45,544 nucleotides of DNA. Source: Mucilaginibacter polytrichastri. GTDB taxonomy: Bacteria; Bacteroidota; Bacteroidia; Sphingobacteriales; Sphingobacteriaceae. The DNA lies in the NCBI RefSeq assembly GCF_001911425.1, contig NZ_MPPL01000001.1, positions 4,925,947-4,971,490 on the forward strand, read 5' to 3'. The position numbers were made by a program, and so were the translations under genes. Of this stretch, positions 1 to 6,357 are shown in pieces (the first letter of the stretch is position 1; each line of letters begins with the position of its first letter). The notes under the pieces are model-generated. The model did no database searches. It worked only from the letters and a program-made list of their open reading frames with translations, and was not told the DNA's origin.

Positions 1-6
1 CAAAGA

Positions 7-16
7 GGGGGGGGGG
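7..16. repeat. G10 homopolymer at window edge
   Basis: Ten consecutive G lie just beyond the stop codon of rarA (C10 on the coding strand). Nothing further can be said because the window begins here; the run length may be a sequencing or assembly artefact. Confidence 0.6.
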
Positions 17-25
17 ATTGAATCT

Positions 26-1306
26 TCAATACCCATACCTATTCCCCCATAATTTCTTTAACTTTTCCTTTGCTTCATTTTCGCGGGCATTATTGCCAGG
101 ATCATACAGTTTGGTGCCTTTTACTTCCAAGGGTAAAAAGTCGAGGTCTACAAAGTTATTATCGTAGTTGTGGGCATATTTATAGTCTTTACCGTAGCCA
201 ATATTTTTCATCAGCTTGGTTGGCGCATTTCGCAGGTGTAGCGGCACCGGCAAATCGCCGGTGCGCCTAACCAGCTCCATGGCAGCACCTATTGCCGTAG
301 TGGCCGAATTACTTTTAGGCGATGTAGCCAAATAAATTACCGTTTGCGAAAGGATCAATTGCGACTCTGGCATCCCAATTTTATTCACCGCCTCAAAACA
401 GCTTTGTGCAAGTAACAAGGCATTCGGGTTGGCATTACCAATATCTTCCGATGCCAGTATCAGCATGCGGCGGGCAATAAACAGCGGGTCTTCTCCCCCT
501 ACCAGCATCCTGGCCAACCAGTAAACCGCGCCATTAGGGTCGCTCCCCCGCATAGATTTTATAAAGGCCGAAATAATATCGTAGTGCTGCTCGCCGGCTT
601 TATCATACAGGGCCATGTTTTGCTGCACATGTTCCAACACTATTTTATTAGTAATGGTGATACTCTTACTATCAAAAGCATTAACCAGCAACTCGAAAAT
701 ATTAAGCAGCTTGCGCCCATCCCCGCCAGAGAGGCGCAGCAAAGCTTCATGCTCTTTAATGTTGATCTTCTTTTTGCTGAGCACCACATCTTCCTTTTGC
801 GCCTTTTTCAGCATGCTCACCAGGTCATCTTCGTCAAGCGCTTTCAGGATATAAACCTGGCAGCGCGAAAGTAAAGCCGAGATCACCTCGAAAGATGGGT
901 TCTCGGTAGTGGCACCTATCAAAGTAACAATACCCCGCTCTACGGCACCCAACAATGAATCTTGCTGCGATTTTGAGAAACGATGGATCTCATCGATAAA
1001 CAAGATCGGCAGGGTTTGCCCCTCCTCTTTCAATAAAGATGCCTTTTCAATTACCTCGCGCACATCCTTAACGCCCGAATTAATGGCGCTTAATGCAAAA
1101 AACGGACGATACAAACTTTGCGAAATAATATAAGCCAGCGTGGTTTTACCAACGCCCGGAGGCCCCCAGAAAATCATAGAAGGCAAGGTGCCGGCTTCTA
1201 TCGCTTTACGCAATACAGCCCCCGGCCCTACCAAATGTTTCTGCCCCACGTAATCATCCAGCGACTTTGGGCGCATGCGCTCGGCCAGCGGCGGTAAATT
1301 AATCAT
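26..1306 (-). CDS. rarA: Replication-associated recombination protein A (RarA/MgsA), AAA+ ATPase
   Basis: This is a clamp-loader-like AAA+ ATPase that acts at stalled or blocked replication forks. The Walker A motif GPPGVGKTT is at residues 48-56 and Walker B ILFIDEIHRF at 101-110. The sensor stretch GATTENPSFE follows, and the C-terminal half carries the RarA/MgsA oligomerisation region (SFIKSMRGSDPNGAVYWLARML). The 426-residue length is normal for the family. The ATG start, with MINLPPLAERMRPKSLDDYVGQ, matches the usual N-terminus. It is transcribed alone, with no close neighbour on its strand; its stop lies ten bases from a 10-base G run at the window edge. Identification is secure; the fork role is family knowledge. 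Confidence 0.97.
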   Translation of the reverse strand: MINLPPLAERMRPKSLDDYVGQKHLVGPGAVLRKAIEAGTLPSMIFWGPPGVGKTTLAYIISQSLYRPFFALSAINSGVKDVREVIEKASLLKEEGQTLPILFIDEIHRFSKSQQDSLLGAVERGIVTLIGATTENPSFEVISALLSRCQVYILKALDEDDLVSMLKKAQKEDVVLSKKKINIKEHEALLRLSGGDGRKLLNIFELLVNAFDSKSITITNKIVLEHVQQNMALYDKAGEQHYDIISAFIKSMRGSDPNGAVYWLARMLVGGEDPLFIARRMLILASEDIGNANPNALLLAQSCFEAVNKIGMPESQLILSQTVIYLATSPKSNSATTAIGAAMELVRRTGDLPVPLHLRNAPTKLMKNIGYGKDYKYAHNYDNNFVDLDFLPLEVKGTKLYDPGNNARENEAKEKLKKLWGNRYGY

Positions 1307-1500
1307 GAAAGTAAATTTCGGGAAAGTAAATGAAAGAAACTAAATTTAGCTATAAATTTTAGCAAAACAATTGCCATTGATGTTGCTCCTAATCTGCCTG
1401 CAGATTAAATAGTACAATAATTTACTGGATGGCAGCCCGTTACGAAAACGATTGCGTGAATAAATAATTCAAAACGTATCAATCTCTCCCGCCTGGTAAA

Positions 1501-1508
1501 TAATTTTG
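1501..1508 (+). promoter_or_regulatory. Putative Bacteroidota -7 element (TAATTTTG)
   Basis: TAATTTTG matches the TAnnTTTG consensus for the primary sigma factor of Bacteroidota. No TTG -33 box is seen at the usual 17-23 base distance, so the assignment is weak. It would start a transcript running into the terminator at 1577-1612 and on to the glycosylase gene. Confidence 0.3.
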
Positions 1509-1576
1509 ATTATCATTTTGGGTTGAGCATTTACAATGCGATGTAATTGTTTAATTTATTAAGATTGGTTGAGTTT

Positions 1577-1612
1577 AAGGCCCTGTGTGCGAACAGGGCC
1601 TTTTTTGTTTTT
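1577..1612 (+). terminator. Intrinsic terminator or attenuator upstream of glycosylase gene
   Basis: Perfect 10-bp stem AAGGCCCTGT / ACAGGGCCTT (1577-1586 and 1593-1602) with a 6-base loop, followed by TTTTGTTTTT. No gene lies upstream on the plus strand within the region, and the next gene starts only about 20 bases downstream. It may terminate a small RNA or attenuate the downstream gene. Confidence 0.7.
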
Positions 1613-1632
1613 AAAGCGATTACCTTTACTGC

Positions 1633-2259
1633 ATGTTCGCCCATTTCGACCATAGCAATTTTCACAGCATCTGCAATCAGTTGGCGGCAGCAGATACCGA
1701 TCTGGCAGCCATCATCCATAACTATGGCTACCCACCCATGTGGTCGCGGCCCAATACCTTCGAATCCTTAGTGCACATTATCCTGGAGCAGCAGGTTTCA
1801 CTGGCTTCGGCGTTATCGGCACTCAATAAACTGAAAGAAGCTATCCAGGAAATTACACCTGCACGTGTTTTACTATTAACTGACGAGGAGCTAAAGGCTT
1901 GCTATTTTAGCCGGCAAAAAACGGCCTATGTGCGTTACCTGGCCGAAGCAATTTTAAACGGACAAATCAATCTGACAGCATTTGAGAATCAGCCGGATGA
2001 TGAGATCCGCACCAGCCTTATCAAACTTAAAGGCATCGGCAACTGGACGGTTGATGTGTACCTGATGTTTGTGCTACACCGTACCGACATTTTCCCCATC
2101 GGCGATCTGGCAGCTGTACAGGCCATGAAAAAGGTAAAGCAATTACCCGCAGGCGTTACCAGGGACGAGATACTAATGATTACCGAACAATGGCAACCCT
2201 ACAGAACCGTGGCTACCATGTTGTTGTGGCATGATTATTTGAGCAGAAGAAAAGGTTAG
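1633..2259 (+). CDS. DNA-3-methyladenine glycosylase (AlkA/HhH-GPD family)
   Basis: This base-excision repair glycosylase would remove alkylated purines such as 3-methyladenine. The helix-hairpin-helix is visible at about residues 131-145 (LKGIGNWTVDVYLMF), followed by the GPD-type catalytic aspartate D158 in FPIGDLAAVQAM. The N-terminal part (FESLVHIILEQQVSLASA) is typical of short AlkA-like enzymes. At 208 residues it is the short form, without the extra N-terminal domain of E. coli AlkA. The ATG start lies just after a terminator-like hairpin. It stands alone and is divergent from rarA. The substrate range cannot be read from the sequence. Confidence 0.93.
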   Translation: MFAHFDHSNFHSICNQLAAADTDLAAIIHNYGYPPMWSRPNTFESLVHIILEQQVSLASALSALNKLKEAIQEITPARVLLLTDEELKACYFSRQKTAYVRYLAEAILNGQINLTAFENQPDDEIRTSLIKLKGIGNWTVDVYLMFVLHRTDIFPIGDLAAVQAMKKVKQLPAGVTRDEILMITEQWQPYRTVATMLLWHDYLSRRKG

Positions 2260-2312
2260 GCGCAAGGGGCAACAATTAAGAGCCAAAACAAACACATATT
2301 TATAGTTACGGA

Positions 2313-3086
2313 CTAAAAATCTTTGTCCAGTCGTTCCAAATAAATATCCAACTCCCGGTCACCCATTCCATAAATCTTTTCGGCCGACCAAAATTGTTCA
2401 TAAATATCAGCGCGCTCCACTATGCCACTTTGCTTAATAGCCAATAACTTTTGTTCAATATAATTATGGCCGTCAGCATTTACAGTTAAACGCTTTACAT
2501 GCGCTTGCATAGCGGCCTTAAGCTGGTGCAGGCTGCCCCAGAAAGGGTTAGTATCTATCCAGTTTTGCAGGTCATTAACATTACCGCGCACATATAAGCT
2601 CCAGGCTTCTTCGGCCAGCCGAAAGTCGTAATCGGTAAGGCGCAGACGGCCGTCGAACAGGTATTCGAGTTGCTCGCCATTCAGCTGGCCCATGCCACGG
2701 AAATCATCCAAACCGGGGTAGCTATCCGGGCTAATCAAATATATAGCGCGGTTGCTCAGATCAAACTGCTGTTCAATCAGTTGCATGGCTGCCAGCATAT
2801 TAACCTGGCAATGCAAATCGAACTCGAACCATAGGTTAATTTCTTCATACGGATAATTGAATTTCTCCAGCTGGCCCACCATGTGTTCTAAATAATGTTC
2901 GGGCGTAGTGGTAAATGTTTTACTGACCCATTCGGTACGCATTTTCCAAAATTCACTGTCGATCGTTTTTGTAACCGGCCCTTCAGAGAGCACTTCGCGC
3001 CAAACAATAACATCGCCGTCGAGGCCGGTGTCGTTAAACCCTTTTAAAGTATCGTCGCCATTGAGGATTTGGAGCGTGTTTTCCAT
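2313..3086 (-). CDS. DUF1835 domain-containing protein
   Basis: The N-terminus (LQILNGDDTLKGF, then GDVIVWREVLSEGPV at about residues 24-38) is the hallmark of the DUF1835 family. The rest is acidic and soluble with no signal peptide or membrane segment. The 257-residue length fits family members found in Bacteroidota and Firmicutes. No enzymatic activity is known to me for this family. It is a single gene facing the glycosylase gene, with a 53-base convergent gap. Confidence 0.85.
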   Translation of the reverse strand: MENTLQILNGDDTLKGFNDTGLDGDVIVWREVLSEGPVTKTIDSEFWKMRTEWVSKTFTTTPEHYLEHMVGQLEKFNYPYEEINLWFEFDLHCQVNMLAAMQLIEQQFDLSNRAIYLISPDSYPGLDDFRGMGQLNGEQLEYLFDGRLRLTDYDFRLAEEAWSLYVRGNVNDLQNWIDTNPFWGSLHQLKAAMQAHVKRLTVNADGHNYIEQKLLAIKQSGIVERADIYEQFWSAEKIYGMGDRELDIYLERLDKDF

Positions 3087-3176
3087 CTGTTAAATATAGT
3101 GAAGGCAATCCATCTGGATGGAGATATTTTTTAATGTAAATCTGTACGTTGCTTGAACGCAATTTATCTTTAATTC

Positions 3177-3216
3177 ATTAACTTTTAGTGACAAAATTTT
3201 GTCACTAAAAGTTAAT
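3177..3216. repeat. 40-bp perfect palindrome
   Basis: Arms of 20 bases (3177-3196 and 3197-3216) are exact reverse complements with no spacer. The centre reads GTGACAAAATTTTGTCAC. It is 91 bases upstream of the DUF1835 start codon. The dyad could bind a dimeric regulator, be the scar of an element, or fold as a hairpin in RNA. Confidence 0.9.
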
Positions 3217-3345
3217 TTGAGTTAGTAAAAGTGGAACATGAGGCTAATTAAAAATCCCTGCTTAAGTATCTTATTATGTGAATTTTACATGTTAATTCCA
3301 ACCTAAATAATGACTTTTAAGTATGCAGTATGGAACAGGTGGCAC

Positions 3346-3363
3346 AAGTGGAACGTTCCACTT
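3346..3363. repeat. 18-bp perfect palindrome
   Basis: AAGTGGAAC / GTTCCACTT, arms 9 bases, no spacer. The half-site GTGGAAC also occurs singly near 3231. This is possibly an operator; nothing in the sequence names the regulator. Confidence 0.8.
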
Positions 3364-3392
3364 TATTTCATCATGCAAACTTGTCCTGTGGG

Positions 3393-3413
3393 ATCCCGAA
3401 ACAAATTCGGGAT
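3393..3413 (-). terminator. Inverted repeat 8 bases past the ligase stop
   Basis: Perfect 8-bp stem ATCCCGAA / TTCGGGAT with loop ACAAA. It is placed as a 3' hairpin of the exonuclease-ligase operon but lacks a clear U-tract. Similar CCCGAA...TTCGGG inverted repeats are common intergenic elements in Bacteroidota, so it may be a REP-like repeat and not a dedicated terminator. Confidence 0.4.
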
Positions 3414-3420
3414 AAGGGAT

Positions 3421-5052
3421 TTATAGATTATTATTATCCCCCAACAAAGCTTTCAATGTCTCAATACTATCCGCTTCTTCTTTTGGTTTATCATGCCGCC
3501 AACGCAGTATCCTCGGGAACCTTAATGCCACGCCAGATTTGTGCCGGGTTGATTTATTGATCCCCTCAAAACCTATCTCAAATACCAACTCGGGTTTTAC
3601 GGTGCGTACTGGGCCAAATTTTTCGAGCGTGTTACGCTTTACAAAATAATCAACTTTGTTAATCTCGGCATCTGTAAGGCCGGAGTAGGCTTTGGCAAAT
3701 GGCACCAGCTTATCGCCATCCCATACGGCAAAGGTGTAGTCTGTATAAAGGTCGGCGCGGCGGCCGTGGCCTTTTTGGGCATAAATCATTACCGCATCTA
3801 TAGATAATGGGTCTATTTTCCACTTCCACCAGTCGCCCCGGCGGCGGCCCACCTGGTAGGTGGCGTTCTTGCGTTTCAGCATAATTCCTTCGGCAATCAT
3901 CTCGCGAGATTGTCCGCGGATGTCGCTAAGCTCATCCCAACTGCCGAAAGTAATGAGTGGCGATATATTAAAAATCTCGGGATAAGCATTATCCCGATGC
4001 AAGCCATCCAAAATTCCCCGTCTTTCTGATTGCGTTTTGTAGCGGATATCTTCTCCGTTAAATTCCAGGCAATCATAGGCAATGAGCGAAACAGGGCTGT
4101 CTTCCAAAATTTTCTTCGTCAGGTTTTTGCGGCCAATACGAGTTTGCAATATATTAAATGGCAGCGGTAAGCCATTACGGAAACTCAGGATCTCGCCATC
4201 CAGTACAGTGCCATCTGGCAGATCTTTCATAAAAGGATGCAATTCGGGGAACTTATCCGTCGAAAGGTCTTCGCCGCGGCTCCATATAAATAACTGACCA
4301 TCGCGTTTAATTAGTTGCGCGCGAATACCATCCCATTTCCACTCGGCCTGCCATTCAGATGCATCACCCAAGGCAGCCTGCAAATCTTCAACAGATTTCT
4401 GTACAACTGAAGTTTCCTGGATTGGATAAGCCAAAAAGAAAGGATATGGCCGCGAGATATCTTCCGAATCTTGTTTGGGTTGAATGAGTTGGGCAAAGGT
4501 ATATTCTTCGGGTTTCCAACTGCCCATAATTCGATGGGTAAGCACGGCGGCATCCAGGTTGGCAATCTCGGCAACGGCCTTTACCACCAGGTTTTGCGAT
4601 ACCCCCACACGGAAACTGCCCGTCATTAATTTATTAAACACAAAACGCTCTTGGGTATCGAGTATAGACCATGAGTATTGCAACCAGTGTTTTTTATCCT
4701 CTTCGGTGTAGGTAGCCAAGGCATTGATCTCTGCTATCCATTCAGTCAAAGTTTTACTGCTGCTTTGCTCCGTGTTTTGCGGGAACAGCAGGGCAATAGT
4801 TTCGGCCAAATCGCCTACTACATGGTAACTTTCTTCAAATAACCAGGCAGGTAACTGCAAGGCCTCCAGGGCCCACAGCTTAAATAATGTGCTGTTGATC
4901 TGCCTTTTGGGGCTGCGCCCGGTAAAAAGGGCAAGCATATGCATTTTATCTGTATCGGGGACACAGTTGAAATATTCTTTCAAAATGCGTACTTTCTCAT
5001 TGGTTTTGTTGGTCTCATCGAGCGAGAGGAAGAGTTGTGCGAAGGCCTTCAT
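3421..5052 (-). CDS. ATP-dependent DNA ligase (ligase-associated repair operon)
   Basis: This is an ATP-dependent DNA ligase of the LigB/LigI-like bacterial class. The adenylation motif I KWDGIR is at residues 239-244, with K239 the predicted nucleophile. Later nucleotidyltransferase motifs include DGTVLDGEIL and EGIMLKRKNATY. The first 200 residues are the helical N-terminal DNA-binding domain and the C-terminus is an OB-fold. The 543 residues fit this class. The start codon overlaps the exonuclease stop in an ATGA, so the two are translationally coupled. The usual further partners, an Lhr-like helicase and a PdeM-type phosphoesterase, are not in this window. Confidence 0.95.
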   Translation of the reverse strand: MKAFAQLFLSLDETNKTNEKVRILKEYFNCVPDTDKMHMLALFTGRSPKRQINSTLFKLWALEALQLPAWLFEESYHVVGDLAETIALLFPQNTEQSSSKTLTEWIAEINALATYTEEDKKHWLQYSWSILDTQERFVFNKLMTGSFRVGVSQNLVVKAVAEIANLDAAVLTHRIMGSWKPEEYTFAQLIQPKQDSEDISRPYPFFLAYPIQETSVVQKSVEDLQAALGDASEWQAEWKWDGIRAQLIKRDGQLFIWSRGEDLSTDKFPELHPFMKDLPDGTVLDGEILSFRNGLPLPFNILQTRIGRKNLTKKILEDSPVSLIAYDCLEFNGEDIRYKTQSERRGILDGLHRDNAYPEIFNISPLITFGSWDELSDIRGQSREMIAEGIMLKRKNATYQVGRRRGDWWKWKIDPLSIDAVMIYAQKGHGRRADLYTDYTFAVWDGDKLVPFAKAYSGLTDAEINKVDYFVKRNTLEKFGPVRTVKPELVFEIGFEGINKSTRHKSGVALRFPRILRWRHDKPKEEADSIETLKALLGDNNNL

Positions 5053-6173
5053 ATGGTGCCTCCTTCATTAGCCTCACTTAAAGAAGCCCCCTCTAAATCT
5101 CCCCCGGTAGGGGAGACTTGAACTTCACTTTCTTCTTGCTCCCTCTCCCTTGGTGAAGGCTGGAGTGGGGCTTCTACAACCTCTTCTTCACCACCATACA
5201 ATGTATGCACCTCGTGTGCATCAAAGCCAATATCATTTAAATATCGGGTAAAACTGGCAGTATAACCGTGGGTTAAATAAACCTTTTCGCAGCCAGTGGC
5301 ATCAATGGCGCTAATGAGGCCGTTCCAGTCGGCATGGTCTGAGAGTACAAAGCCACGATCTGCAGCCCGGCGGCGCTTAGCACCGCGAATGGCCATCCAG
5401 CCCGAGCAATAACCAAAACTATAGGGTTGAAACTTCCGCATCCAGGGCGAGCCCACTGCCGATGGCGGTGCAATGATAATACCTTTGCGCACTTCTTCTT
5501 TAACAGATTCTGCCGTGATGCGCACTGTTGGGTTTAATATTACGCCATTGCGCCGCAGGGCTTCATTGGTATTTTCTATAACGCCGTGGGTAAATATTTT
5601 ACCGTTCAGCATATCGAGGTTTTGGATGATGCGTTGTGCTTTGCCTAAAGAATAGCCAACAACAACCGTGGCCAGGTTATTCTCGAGGTTGTACCGCCAC
5701 CAATTGTTCATATCATCAAATAATTGTGCCTGTGGTTTCCATTGGTAAACCGGCATGCCAAAGGTACATTCCGATATAAAATGATGACAGGCCACGGGTT
5801 CAAAGGGAGTGCAAACACCATCATTCTCGGTTTTATAATCGCCGGATACCACCCAAACCTCGCCCTGACTAACCACCCTGATTTGCGCCGAGCCTATCAC
5901 ATGCCCTGCCGGAAACAGCGTGATCTCCACACCATTCTTCATCACGGTTTCGCCGTACTCAACTGTTTGCAATTGAATTTCGCCAAGGCGGTAATACAGC
6001 ACCTCTCGCGAGAGATGGTGGGCCAGGTAATGCTTATGCCCCACATAGGCATGGTCTGCATGTGCATGGGTAATTACGGCATCATCCACGGGCTTCCAGG
6101 GGTCTATATAAAACTTTCCTTTAGCGCAGTAAATCCCTCTATCTGTAAATTCGAGCAGTGGCTTTTTAGGCAT
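5049..6173 (-). CDS. Ligase-associated DNA exonuclease, metallo-beta-lactamase fold
   Basis: This is a SNM1/CPSF-like metallo-hydrolase that would trim DNA ends before sealing by the adjacent ligase. The metal-binding motif HAHADH is at residues 36-41. Further conserved points are H91 in FPAGHVIGSAQI, D112 in SGDYKT and H280 in LSDHADW. The recognisable family sequence ends near residue 332. The last roughly 40 residues (from PLQPSPRER to the end) are encoded by a 92-bp dispersed repeat at 5083-5174 and are not homologous to family members as I know them. The gene overlaps the ligase by 4 bases. The core should be active, since the extension lies after all metal ligands. Confidence 0.93.
   Translation of the reverse strand: MPKKPLLEFTDRGIYCAKGKFYIDPWKPVDDAVITHAHADHAYVGHKHYLAHHLSREVLYYRLGEIQLQTVEYGETVMKNGVEITLFPAGHVIGSAQIRVVSQGEVWVVSGDYKTENDGVCTPFEPVACHHFISECTFGMPVYQWKPQAQLFDDMNNWWRYNLENNLATVVVGYSLGKAQRIIQNLDMLNGKIFTHGVIENTNEALRRNGVILNPTVRITAESVKEEVRKGIIIAPPSAVGSPWMRKFQPYSFGYCSGWMAIRGAKRRRAADRGFVLSDHADWNGLISAIDATGCEKVYLTHGYTASFTRYLNDIGFDAHEVHTLYGGEEEVVEAPLQPSPREREQEESEVQVSPTGGDLEGASLSEANEGGTI
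5083..5174. repeat. Dispersed intergenic-type repeat inside the exonuclease 3' end
   Basis: The stretch begins GAAGCCCC and ends GGGGCTTC, an 8-bp terminal inverted repeat. Its two halves (CCCTCTAAATCTCCCCC... and CTCCCTCTCCCTTGG...) resemble a repeat family I recognise from intergenic regions of many Bacteroidota genomes. Here it is read as protein and supplies the exonuclease C-terminus. The copy number elsewhere in this genome cannot be seen. Confidence 0.75.
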
Positions 6174-6298
6174 AATGTTATAACCCTCTTCATAGCCAAC
6201 TTGTTTGTGCTGCGACTACCCCCTTTTGTTGTCGCTAATAAATATCGTTGATACAGACTTATAATGGGTTTTAGACCCTGCGGAAATGCCTCATTAAT

Positions 6299-6341
6299 AA
6301 AACAGCAAAGCCCCCGATAAAATCAGGGGCTTTGCTGTTTT
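6299..6341 (-). terminator. Intrinsic terminator of the S41 protease gene
   Basis: Perfect 16-bp stem AAAACAGCAAAGCCCC / GGGGCTTTGCTGTTTT (6299-6314 and 6326-6341) with an 11-base loop. The A- and T-rich stem ends make it usable on either strand. It lies 17 bases past the protease stop codon. Confidence 0.9.
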
Positions 6342-6357
6342 ATTATATTTTGCAGTG

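Larger units (their letters stand above)
1307..1632. other. Intergenic region between divergent rarA and DNA glycosylase gene
   Basis: This 326-base gap contains no credible ORF. It holds an 18-base palindrome at 1390-1407 (arms TAATCTGC / GCAGATTA), a perfect TAnnTTTG -7 element at 1501-1508, and a strong intrinsic-type terminator at 1577-1612 that ends about 20 bases before the glycosylase start codon. The -7 box and the terminator could bound a transcript of about 95 nt, either a small RNA or an attenuated leader of the glycosylase gene (inference). Confidence 0.5.
3087..3420. other. Palindrome-rich intergenic region between ligase and DUF1835 genes
   Basis: This 334-base AT-rich gap has no credible gene. 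It contains a 40-bp perfect palindrome (3177-3216), an 18-bp perfect palindrome (3346-3363), a short inverted repeat just past the ligase stop (3393-3413), and recurrent GTGGAAC/TGGAAC words near 3231, 3330 and 3349. It lies 3' of the ligase operon and 5' of the DUF1835 gene, so operator and terminator roles are both possible. Confidence 0.7.
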
